Source: Candidatus Susulua stagnicola
GTDB lineage: Bacteria; Omnitrophota; Gorgyraeia; Duberdicusellales; 4484-171
Assembly: GCA_030765735.1 (NCBI GenBank)
Contig: JAVCBZ010000031.1
Coordinates: 1-23,546 of the forward strand
Direction of reading: 5' to 3'
DNA: 23,546 bases
Made by a program: the position numbers and the translations under genes. This document shows, one piece after another, positions 15,369 to 21,126 of this stretch. A model generated the notes under the pieces. That model did no database searches and had not been told where the DNA came from. It saw only the letters and a list, made by a program, of their open reading frames with translations. Within the stretch, counting starts at the first letter, position 1. Every line of letters starts with the position of its first letter.

Positions 15369-15731
15369 ATGAAGAAATGTCCATTTTGTGCTGAAGAAAT
15401 ACAGGATGAAGCTATTAAGTGTAGACATTGTGGAGAATTTTTAGAAGAAAAAGCGAAGGAGGTGGGGTTAGATAGAACAGCCAACGTAACAGGAAAGACG
15501 AAGGTTTGTGGAAATTGTGGTGCTTCGCTAGAAGACATTGCGACGAAATGCCCTCAGTGTGGGAAAAACGTTTGTAGGAATTGCGGTAATATTTTAGGAT
15601 TTGGCGTAACAAAATGCCCTAAATGTGGGGCACCAACGGGGTGGGGTGTTTCACAAGGGTGTGGTTGTTTATTACTTGTAGTAGGATTTGTAATGTTAGT
15701 AATTTCAATAGTATTATTGGGTGTTCTATAA
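15369..15731 (+). CDS. Triple zinc-ribbon protein with C-terminal membrane helix
   Basis: This 120-residue protein contains three double-CxxC zinc ribbons: CPFC with CRHC (residues 4-22), CGNC with CPQC, and CRNC with CPKC. A glycine-rich turn and a C-terminal membrane helix (about 99-119) follow. The zinc ribbons would sit in the cytoplasm against the membrane. Such tail-anchored zinc ribbons are usually protein- or nucleic acid-binding adaptors. GGAGG at 15359-15363 precedes the ATG. The first ribbon is closely related to that of the next gene, so the pair arose by duplication or share a module. Confidence 0.75.
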   Translation: MKKCPFCAEEIQDEAIKCRHCGEFLEEKAKEVGLDRTANVTGKTKVCGNCGASLEDIATKCPQCGKNVCRNCGNILGFGVTKCPKCGAPTGWGVSQGCGCLLLVVGFVMLVISIVLLGVL

Positions 15732-15762
15732 TGCTCATCGTAAACAAGAAAGGAGGGTTATT

Positions 15763-16077
15763 ATGGAAGTATTAGTAATTGCAATTCTTATCGGTTTGAT
15801 TCCTGCTACTATTGCACGAAATAAAGGGAAAAGTTTTATTGTGTGGTGGATTTATGGAGCTGCTATTTTCATTGTGGCTATTATTCACGCCCTGTTGTTG
15901 AAGCCAAATCAAGCCCTAATTGAGAAGAGGCAGATAAACGAAGGAATGAAAAAATGTCCCTATTGTGCGGAAATGATACAAGACATCGCAGTTAAGTGCA
16001 GGCACTGTGGGGAGTTTTTAAAGGGAGAAAAATCAATAGTAACAGAAGAAGAAACAGCAAGCAGACATCCACAATAG
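15763..16077 (+). CDS. Membrane protein with zinc ribbon (probably truncated)
   Basis: ATG 15763 follows AAAGGAGGG and gives 104 residues. Two membrane helices (about 2-16 and 24-45) are followed by a zinc ribbon, KKCPYCAEMIQDIAVKCRHCGEFL. After the TAG at 16075 the same frame continues with FIFHAKDRSG before another stop, and the +1 frame continues with a domain-like segment, so the C-terminus seems to have been lost by a nonsense change and a frameshift. The visible protein is still membrane-anchored with a cytoplasmic ribbon like its neighbour. Confidence 0.7.
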   Translation: MEVLVIAILIGLIPATIARNKGKSFIVWWIYGAAIFIVAIIHALLLKPNQALIEKRQINEGMKKCPYCAEMIQDIAVKCRHCGEFLKGEKSIVTEEETASRHPQ

Positions 16078-16204
16078 AACAAGGAGTTTATTTTCCACGC
16101 AAAAGATAGAAGCGGATAAGGATGGCACTATTGAAGCGACAAATCAAGACGATGCTTTAAGGGAATTGGAAGCACAAGGGTTATTTGTAATCTCTATTGA
16201 ATGA
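16078..16204 (+). pseudogene. Remnant domain resembling the GspF/PilC N-terminal segment
   Basis: In the frame of the preceding gene, after its stop, the sequence reads FIFHAKDRSG then TAA. In the +1 frame it continues KDGTIEATNQDDALRELEAQ and GLFVISIE, ending at TGA 16202-16204. Together these resemble the short domain 'YxAxDxxG...GxIEAxxxxEALxxLxxxGxxVxxI' seen at the start of type II secretion F proteins. The terminal TGA overlaps the next ATG (ATGA), indicating that this was once translated. It is probably the lost tail of the zinc-ribbon protein. Confidence 0.55.
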
Positions 16205-16728
16205 TGGAAGCTGAAGAAGAAAAGCCAGAGATAGACAAAGAAGTTTATGTTGGCAAAGTAAGATATAAAATGAGAAAAGTGTTGCTATCGTCACTTGCAA
16301 TTATATTTGGGGGATTAATCTATATCTTTTGGCGCTCCGAATCCTTAATGATGTTTAGTTGGTTCAAGGAATTACATATTTATAGTTTCGTCGAATATCT
16401 ACGAAATGTCACTCAGCCATGCTCCAATTTATTTCCTCGCTGGTTCTACTATTCACTACCAAATGCATTATGGTTCTTCAGTGGGATACTGCTTTTTCAT
16501 GCTATTTGGGATAATAAAAAGTATTTACATCAGAGAATTTTTTGGCTTACAGTGTTTGTGTCTCTTGTGTTAGGTTCAGAAGCCTCTCAGTTTTTTGCTA
16601 TCATTCCAGGAACATTTGATATCATCGACTTACTATTAATTTTTCTTGCTTGGTTGATGGCTTTGGCGGTCATTAATAGAGACAAAAATATTATAGGAGG
16701 TAAAGAATATGAAAGAAAACTTGCGTAA
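16201..16728 (+). CDS. VanZ-like membrane protein
   Basis: This 175-residue protein has an N-terminal charged segment and about four membrane helices (about 28-44, 85-103, 114-130, 136-156). The segment GSEASQFFAIIPGTFDIIDLLL resembles the VanZ-family signature in which an acidic residue and Gln precede a glycine and an Asp-Ile-x-Asp motif. VanZ-like proteins are small multi-pass proteins; VanZ itself gives low-level teicoplanin resistance, but most relatives have no known role. The ATG overlaps the preceding stop by four bases. A start at ATG 16270 is also possible and would remove the charged leader. Confidence 0.6.
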   Translation: MMEAEEEKPEIDKEVYVGKVRYKMRKVLLSSLAIIFGGLIYIFWRSESLMMFSWFKELHIYSFVEYLRNVTQPCSNLFPRWFYYSLPNALWFFSGILLFHAIWDNKKYLHQRIFWLTVFVSLVLGSEASQFFAIIPGTFDIIDLLLIFLAWLMALAVINRDKNIIGGKEYERKLA

Positions 16729-17113
16729 ACACTTGTGGTCGCTTATTGCATTATCAGTTCTAATTATCTTTGCTGTAGGCAGTACAGATACAGACATGGG
16801 AAGCAATTCAGTTTCAGGTTCTTCTCATACAACAGGTTTTAAGTTGGCAGTTATTGATGGAAATTATGGAGTAACAGAACAAACTACAATAGTTCAACAA
16901 TTTAATATAGTTCTCGGAAAGTTAGCTCATAAGATGAGCACAACCAAAGAAGATATCGCAGATGCAGCAGTAGCAGTACAAGATAGGCTCAAAGAGGGGT
17001 ATAGTATAGAAGTTTCTTTAAAATCAATATTGGGAAACGCTTGTTTATTAACAGATTCTTATAATGATGTAACAGATTTATTTGTAGCAGTATTAAATGA
17101 ATACAAATATTAA
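16709..17113 (+). CDS. Exported hypothetical protein
   Basis: The ATG at 16709 lies within the end of the VanZ-like gene, preceded by TAGGAGGTAA, and gives 134 residues. A single N-terminal hydrophobic segment (about 9-24, LWSLIALSVLIIFAVGS) acts as a signal or anchor without a lipobox cysteine. A serine-rich linker follows, then a helical domain (about 60-134) containing KEDIADAAVAVQDRLKEG. I do not recognise it. The product is probably anchored and faces the periplasm. Confidence 0.65.
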   Translation: MKENLRKHLWSLIALSVLIIFAVGSTDTDMGSNSVSGSSHTTGFKLAVIDGNYGVTEQTTIVQQFNIVLGKLAHKMSTTKEDIADAAVAVQDRLKEGYSIEVSLKSILGNACLLTDSYNDVTDLFVAVLNEYKY

Positions 17114-17150
17114 AGCAAGAATGATTAGAACGAGATAAGAGCTATTTAAA

Positions 17151-17597
17151 ATGAAAAAAATAATTCTCATATTATTAGGTTTATTATTTATTGGCAATCT
17201 ATATGCAGAAAATTTAAACATAGTAACAAGAGTAATAGACGGAGACACTATTGTTATCAATAATAAAGAAAAAATTAGATTGATTGGAGTAGATACTCCC
17301 GAAAGTGTTCATCCTAGTAAATCAGTAGAATACTTTGCTAAAGAGGCTTCCGTTTTTACTAAACGAATATGCGAAGATAAAGTTGTTAAATTAGAGTATG
17401 ATTGGCAAAGATATGACAAATATGGAAGAACTTTGGCCTATGTTTATTTAGAAGATGGGACTTTTATCAATGCAGAAATAATTAAACAAGGTTACGGATT
17501 TGTCTATACAAAGTTTCCATTTAAATACATGATTGAATTTAAAAAATATCAGCAACTAGCTAGGGAAGAGGAAAGAGGATTATGGAAAAAGGAGTAA
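17151..17597 (+). CDS. Secreted staphylococcal nuclease-like (thermonuclease) protein
   Basis: This 148-residue protein has a signal peptide (1-19, ending NLYA) and one SNase domain. The catalytic and metal residues can be matched to staphylococcal nuclease: D30 and D32 in IDGDTI, R43 in KIRLIG, D48 and E51 in VDTPE, and R93 in KYGRTLAYV, so it should be active. SNases cut single- and double-stranded DNA and RNA with calcium, outside the cytoplasm. The length is normal for a single domain with a signal. In this setting it could degrade DNA in the periplasm or outside the cell before uptake. It sits nine bases before the second anchor protein gene. Confidence 0.9.
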   Translation: MKKIILILLGLLFIGNLYAENLNIVTRVIDGDTIVINNKEKIRLIGVDTPESVHPSKSVEYFAKEASVFTKRICEDKVVKLEYDWQRYDKYGRTLAYVYLEDGTFINAEIIKQGYGFVYTKFPFKYMIEFKKYQQLAREEERGLWKKE

Positions 17598-17762
17598 AAT
17601 GAAAAAATGGAAAAGCCGGAAAAGAGAATAATAAAGAGGGCGTTTAGTAGTCTCTTATGGGCATTTCTTTTTTTAATACTGTTTTGCTTTCTAATTTCAT
17701 TTCTATCAGGTGACTTTTCAGAGGTTAAGGTCTCTGAGAAATATATTTCTTCAAATGAAGGA
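17588..17762 (+). repeat. Direct repeat, copy 2 (anchor module)
   Basis: This matches 14433-14600. An extra eight bases near the start (AAAAAATG-like) moved the start codon, leaving an out-of-frame ATG at 17599 that reads only ten codons. The true start is ATG 17607. Confidence 0.7.
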
Positions 17763-18050
17763 CTCACGACTGTATCAACGACTGATTTAATGATGAGAAT
17801 CAAATCACATATGCCTAGTGAGAAATTAGAAAGAATGGAAGCTACTTTTGGGAAAGGTTCTTGGAAGGAAAAAAGGTTTAGAGAAAATACAGTTATCAAA
17901 GCTCATTATGGTAGTAAACATATGAATGGATATTGGTTTGTAAAAAATGGTAATATTACTTGTATTAATGGGTGGGCTAAGACCTGGACGCCAAATTTAC
18001 CTTGGGCTCCTACTAATATACAAGTGGATGATGTAGAGAGTTTGTTTTAG
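17607..18050 (+). CDS. Membrane-anchored protein with variable exported domain
   Basis: This 147-residue protein has the same N-terminal module as the product of 14447: charged start, membrane helix about 14-33, and GDFS with a serine-rich segment. A different C-terminal domain of about 90 residues follows: MPSEKLERMEATFGKGSWKEK, then HYGSKHMNGYWFVKNGNITCINGWA. The pattern of a 'leucine-glutamate...FGKG' helix then a tryptophan/glycine strand suggests a small alpha/beta fold such as SmpA/OmlA-like domains, but I cannot assign it. The ribosome site is inherited with the repeat, leaving 12 bases to this ATG. Confidence 0.65.
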   Translation: MEKPEKRIIKRAFSSLLWAFLFLILFCFLISFLSGDFSEVKVSEKYISSNEGLTTVSTTDLMMRIKSHMPSEKLERMEATFGKGSWKEKRFRENTVIKAHYGSKHMNGYWFVKNGNITCINGWAKTWTPNLPWAPTNIQVDDVESLF

Positions 18051-18077
18051 TAAAAGATTAGCCTAAAAGGAGGAAGA

Positions 18078-18605
18078 ATGTTTTTAAAATTGACATTGAT
18101 AGTAGCGCTTATTTGGCTTTTTGGAATTTGGATAAAGGAAAACAAGAGTAAAAACAAGAAAGTCAAATCCTCAGTAAGTTCCAACGCCGACTCGATATCC
18201 ACCAAAGAGCCAAGAAAAGTTTTTGTAATAATTTTTAGAATAGTTTCTGGATTGATTATATTGCTTATATGCTTTATTACTATCGAAGCAATGCTTTATT
18301 CTTCGCGCCATAGCGTTACAGTTAAGACAGCCCCGAAAGATGGAAAATATGCAGCTTGGACAGCAGCTAAACTAATCATAACTCAACGTCTTCCATATCC
18401 AACTACAGTAAAGTTCCCTCCTTATAATCCTAAACTATTCGAGCAGTCAGGAAATCATCAATATTCTATTTATTCTTATGTTGATTTTGAGAATAGTTTT
18501 GGAGTAATAGTTAGACGAGAATTTATAGCAAAAATTGGAAAAACAGATACTCACTGGATAATAAAACATATATCGTGGGGGCGAATGAACCAAATAATAG
18601 AATAA
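18078..18605 (+). CDS. Membrane protein with C-terminal exported domain
   Basis: This 175-residue protein is preceded by AAAAGGAGGAAG. A hydrophobic N-terminus (3-18), a lysine-rich loop and a second helix (about 53-74) place the C-terminus outside the cytoplasm. The last 95 residues (AWTAAKLIITQRLPYPTTVKF, then YSIYSYVDFENSFGVIVRREF) form a domain that recurs in small membrane proteins of mobile regions, commonly beside zinc ribbons; I know no biochemical role. It is the last gene of the cargo run; a terminator follows at 18984. Confidence 0.65.
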   Translation: MFLKLTLIVALIWLFGIWIKENKSKNKKVKSSVSSNADSISTKEPRKVFVIIFRIVSGLIILLICFITIEAMLYSSRHSVTVKTAPKDGKYAAWTAAKLIITQRLPYPTTVKFPPYNPKLFEQSGNHQYSIYSYVDFENSFGVIVRREFIAKIGKTDTHWIIKHISWGRMNQIIE

Positions 18606-18983
18606 TTTGGATGGCTGTAACAATTAGAAAAACAGGTATAGATTAGATGGTAGAAAATATATTGTGGTAGAGAAGTAGGAAGAGTAGAGGGCAGGTTAGG
18701 AATGACCAAGTTTTTTGGAAAAGAGGTATGCAATTTGCTTACTAAAAAAAAGATAAGATTTTAAATGAATGAAGTGAAAGATAGAGATAAAAAGGCATCT
18801 AAAACTGGATAAATATCAGAGTTTATAGAATTTGGAAAACCTATTGAAATATAAGGGATAATTAAGAATTCCGTTGTGACTTTTTATAAGGAATTTAAAA
18901 CCTGTACACTAAACAAAATTAGAGATTTTAACCTTCCGTAGTAGTTTTAGACCTTTCTGATTTAGCCAAATATTGCTTTTGTA
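18606..18983. other. Non-coding stretch after the cargo operon
   Basis: All frames are broken by stops. I see no strong ribosome site or homology-like peptide. It is probably the 3' untranslated region of the cargo transcript, or could hold a separate small RNA ending at the terminator 18984-19029. Confidence 0.4.
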
Positions 18984-19029
18984 GGCGATGTTTTTGGATA
19001 ATTATTATCCTTAGATATCGTCTTTTTTT
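18984..19029 (+). terminator. Intrinsic terminator
   Basis: The structure is a two-part hairpin: outer GGCGAT (18984-18989) with ATCGTC (19017-19022), inner GGATAA (18996-19001) with TTATCC (19005-19010) around TTA. Seven T residues (19023-19029) follow at once. It would end transcription from the cargo direction. Confidence 0.75.
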
Positions 19030-19671
19030 ATTGAGGGAAAATTTGATGAAATTGACAAAATTCTAGAATAACCAAAATATTGTTCAAAAAAATGTTTGAA
19101 ACCCTTGTTCTAGACGTTTCTAAACCCCTTTCCAGTGGGTTATAAGCGTGAAATTTAAACGAAACGGGGCTTATGTATAGGATTACCTTAGTATAAACCG
19201 AAAACGCAAAATAAGGCGTTTAAAATGAATGGGAGGAGTGGGAAATGGTACACCAATATAATATTTCATCAATATTTTTTATTGATTCAAACTAAGAATT
19301 TATAAAAATAATATATCATATAAACATAAGCAAATGAATTTAAATTACTTGATTCCTAAAGCATGATATCAATGAATGATTAGCTTAATTGGGTTTATCA
19401 ATTAAAAAAACACCCAAATTTTAATAAAGTGAGAAAAATAATATATAATATTATTATAAGAACAACAAGATATTATAAATTGTTAAATATTTTTATAAGT
19501 AATTGAAAGACAAAGGTTTAACTACAAATAAAATTATAATTCATTATAATAAAAAGGTATAATTTAATAAAAAAAGAATGCCAGCATTATCATCCCAAAA
19601 TAATATACAATATAAATGAGAAGCAAAAACATAAATGAAACGGGCAAAAATCTTAAAAAAAGGAGTGGAAA
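19030..19671. other. AT-rich non-coding region, possible control region
   Basis: No gene of normal length is present. At 19202-19221 AAACGC and GCGTTT form a 6-bp stem around an 8-base loop. At 19230-19240 GGGAGGAGTGG lies before a 16-codon frame starting at ATG 19245, which may be a leader peptide or chance. From about 19261 to 19620 the sequence is only about 17% G+C by my count, with many runs of TATAA-type sequence. This could be a promoter or melting region, but no iterons or nick site are recognised. Confidence 0.45.
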
Positions 19672-19977
19672 ATGAGCAGTATCAAAGAGACTCTTGGCAA
19701 CTTTATAATCTCAAAGTCACGATTTTTTGATTTACCGGATGGAAATGAAGCTATTGTTAAATTATTGTCTGCTGAGCCAGTTACCACTAATTTTAAGGGC
19801 AAGCAAGTTGAAGCTATTCGATATCACTTTGAAGTTGAAGGAAAAGAGAGGGTTTGGGACCGCACATCTAGGGAGCTTGCAAAACAAATGTCTAATTTTT
19901 CCGAAGGAGATTCAATAAGAATTAAAAGAATTGGTAAAGGTAACCAAACCAAATATGATGTTAAAAAAGTTGGATGA
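19672..19977 (+). CDS. Small OB-fold-like, possibly single-strand DNA-binding, protein
   Basis: This 101-residue protein follows AAAAAAAGGAG at a good distance. It is rich in predicted beta strands: NEAIVKLLSAEPVTTNF, AIRYHFEVEGKERVWDRTSRELAKQM, GDSIRIKRIGKGNQTKYDVKKV. This order, with a tryptophan after the third strand and a closing 'GDxIxIxRxGxGxxTxYxV' strand pair, resembles small nucleic acid-binding proteins of phages and plasmids. I infer a single-strand DNA-binding role, which would suit a mobile element. No homology search was possible. A structured, non-coding segment lies five bases after its stop. Confidence 0.6.
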   Translation: MSSIKETLGNFIISKSRFFDLPDGNEAIVKLLSAEPVTTNFKGKQVEAIRYHFEVEGKERVWDRTSRELAKQMSNFSEGDSIRIKRIGKGNQTKYDVKKVG

Positions 19978-19982
19978 TTTTG

Positions 19983-20064
19983 GCCGAGTCCCTATTTATT
20001 CCCTCATCGCTCTGACCTGTTTACTCTGTCAACGATGGCCTACACAAGCATTTAGGGATTCGGC
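19983..20064 (+). ncRNA. Candidate structured RNA or nested stem-loop site
   Basis: The outer arms GCCGAGTCCCTA (19983-19994) and TAGGGATTCGGC (20053-20064) pair over 12 positions with one G-T wobble. Inside, CATCG (20005-20009) pairs with CGATG (20033-20037), and TGAC (20013-20016) with GTCA (20028-20031), closing an 11-base loop. The strand is not proven. It could act as an RNA, or as a DNA hairpin for a replication or transfer protein. It is clearly richer in G+C than its surroundings. Confidence 0.45.
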
Positions 20065-20147
20065 TTTACTGTATTATTTAATATTATTCCAAGTAACTAT
20101 AGATAATGCTTGGAAGGGATAAAAGAGTAAAGCTAAAGATAAAACAA

Positions 20148-20165
20148 ATATAAACATGTTTATAT
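20148..20165. promoter_or_regulatory. Perfect 18-bp palindrome, likely operator
   Basis: ATATAAACATGTTTATAT is a perfect palindrome ending 12 bases before the ATG of the next gene. This is a typical site for a dimeric repressor controlling that gene. AT-richness raises the chance of coincidence, but 18 exact bases with a GC-containing centre is notable. Confidence 0.45.
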
Positions 20166-20177
20166 ATATACAATCAG

Positions 20178-20552
20178 ATGAAATATTTAATAAATAAGAC
20201 GCGTAAACACCTTTTATGGAAGGATGAATTATATGATATTAAAGATAGCACAAAACATACCTTTTTACTTCTTAAATACGCTGAAGTTTATAGATACACA
20301 AAAAACACTCTTAGACTTCATATTTGGAGCACTTCAAAGCTATCCCAGTTGCTTAAAAAGGGGTTGATTTACGACGTAACTACCCTTGATGAGGGTTTCA
20401 CCATAGCAGATGCTAAAGTAACGGATTTACCCCATTTAATTGCACTGGGGACTTTTAAGAGGAGGCCTAACATAAATGGTAAGTGGATTAAAAGTAGGGA
20501 AAAAATATTAGCTCATAGAATTCTTCCTTATAAACCAGTGATATTTAAGTAA
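20178..20552 (+). CDS. Hypothetical protein of the recombination end
   Basis: This 124-residue basic protein has no signal or membrane helix. Lysine- and histidine-rich segments (KTRKHLLWKDELYDI, IWSTSKLSQLLKKGLIYDV, KSREKILAHRIL) suggest nucleic acid binding, but no motif is recognised. No Shine-Dalgarno precedes the ATG; the 18-bp palindrome lies just upstream. It is transcribed in the direction of the recombinase genes. The segment IWSTSKLSQLLKKGLI has a helix-turn-helix-like rhythm, a weak hint only. Confidence 0.55.
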   Translation: MKYLINKTRKHLLWKDELYDIKDSTKHTFLLLKYAEVYRYTKNTLRLHIWSTSKLSQLLKKGLIYDVTTLDEGFTIADAKVTDLPHLIALGTFKRRPNINGKWIKSREKILAHRILPYKPVIFK

Positions 20553-20591
20553 GTTTTGAGCATTTTTTGGATACTAGAATAGTTAATTAGT

Positions 20592-20725
20592 ATGGAAAGA
20601 AGATTTTTAAATATAGCAGAATTATCGCAATATTTATCAGTTAAAAAAAATTAGATTAAAAAATGATGGGCTTAGGATATTAGCAGATAGCATATTAGAA
20701 AAAAGACGGTTGGATAAAAAATAAC
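20592..20725 (+). pseudogene. Degenerate excisionase/MerR-type HTH gene
   Basis: ATG 20592 opens MERRFLNIAELSQYLSVKKN, the usual first half of a HTH_17 excisionase-like DNA-binding domain, and stops at TAG 20652-20654. Removing one A from the run of eight A at 20643-20650 would extend the frame to 20725 with KNDGLRILADSILEKRRLDKK. That extension does not resemble the second half of the domain, so a deletion as well as a frameshift is likely. Confidence 0.5.
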
Positions 20726-20771
20726 AGCTTGAAAAGGTTAGTAAATAATTTTAGAGAGAGGCTTATAAGTA

Positions 20772-20939
20772 ATGAAAAATAAATCGTTAGACCATAGTAA
20801 AGAAGAAAAGCATTGCCAACCTTCTTTTTTTGTTACTTTGGAATACGAGCCAGTGGAAAATACTGAAGACAGACTTTCTAAAATATTCGAGTTTCTTTTG
20901 GAAGATAATCAGTCTGAAAATAGTTGTTTACAAACGTAA
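20772..20939 (+). CDS. Small acidic protein upstream of the recombinase
   Basis: This 55-residue frame starts MKNKSLDHSKEEKHCQ and contains FFVTLEYEPVENTEDRLSKI with FEFLLED. The phrase 'V.LEYEP....EDRLSK.FEFLL' is of a kind often seen in very short genes placed before large serine recombinases, though I cannot confirm this by search. A purine-rich AGAGAGG precedes it by about a dozen bases. It has no cysteine pair or membrane segment. It may be a small regulator of recombination; that is inference from position. Confidence 0.55.
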   Translation: MKNKSLDHSKEEKHCQPSFFVTLEYEPVENTEDRLSKIFEFLLEDNQSENSCLQT

Positions 20940-20955
20940 TTTACCGTTGTAATAT
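20927..20955 (+). promoter_or_regulatory. Possible promoter of the HTH-recombinase pair
   Basis: TTTACA (20927-20932), 17 bases, TAATAT (20950-20955), overlapping the end of the small acidic gene. It would start transcription close to ATG 20962. A TATAAT at 20955-20960 is an alternative -10 without a good -35. Confidence 0.3.
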
Positions 20956-20961
20956 ATAATT

Positions 20962-21126
20962 ATGAAGGATTATATGTCAGTTAAAGAAGCGTCAGAAATA
21001 TTAAACTGTACTCGTCAGGAAATAGTAAGAAAGATTTGGAGAGGATTCATCAAAGCCGAGAGAGTAGGAAAAGCCTATATTATCCACAAGAAAGAAATTG
21101 ATAAACTAAAAAAGAAGAAAAAATGA
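20962..21126 (+). CDS. Excisionase-like HTH protein (candidate directionality factor)
   Basis: This 54-residue protein reads MKDYMSVKEASEILNCTRQE, then a second helix and a wing (RGFIKAERVGKAYIIHKKEI), ending in a lysine-rich tail. This is the HTH_17/MerR-like fold of excisionases. The stop overlaps the recombinase ATG by four bases (ATGA), so the two are translated together. That coupling makes it the best candidate for the recombination directionality factor or for a regulator of the recombinase. A start at ATG 20974, with GAAGGA just upstream, is also possible and would keep the whole domain. Confidence 0.75.
   Translation: MKDYMSVKEASEILNCTRQEIVRKIWRGFIKAERVGKAYIIHKKEIDKLKKKKK

Noticed and set aside
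18551..18733. 60-codon minus strand frame at the end of the cargo
   Set aside because: It overlaps the 3' end of the last cargo gene, has no ribosome site, and no motif.
18702..18764. 20-codon frame MTKFFGKEV in the non-coding stretch
   Set aside because: The ribosome-site spacing is too short and the frame is too small to support.
19931..20122. 63-codon frame after the OB-fold-like gene
   Set aside because: It overlaps the end of the real gene, has no ribosome site, and coincides with the nested stem-loop.
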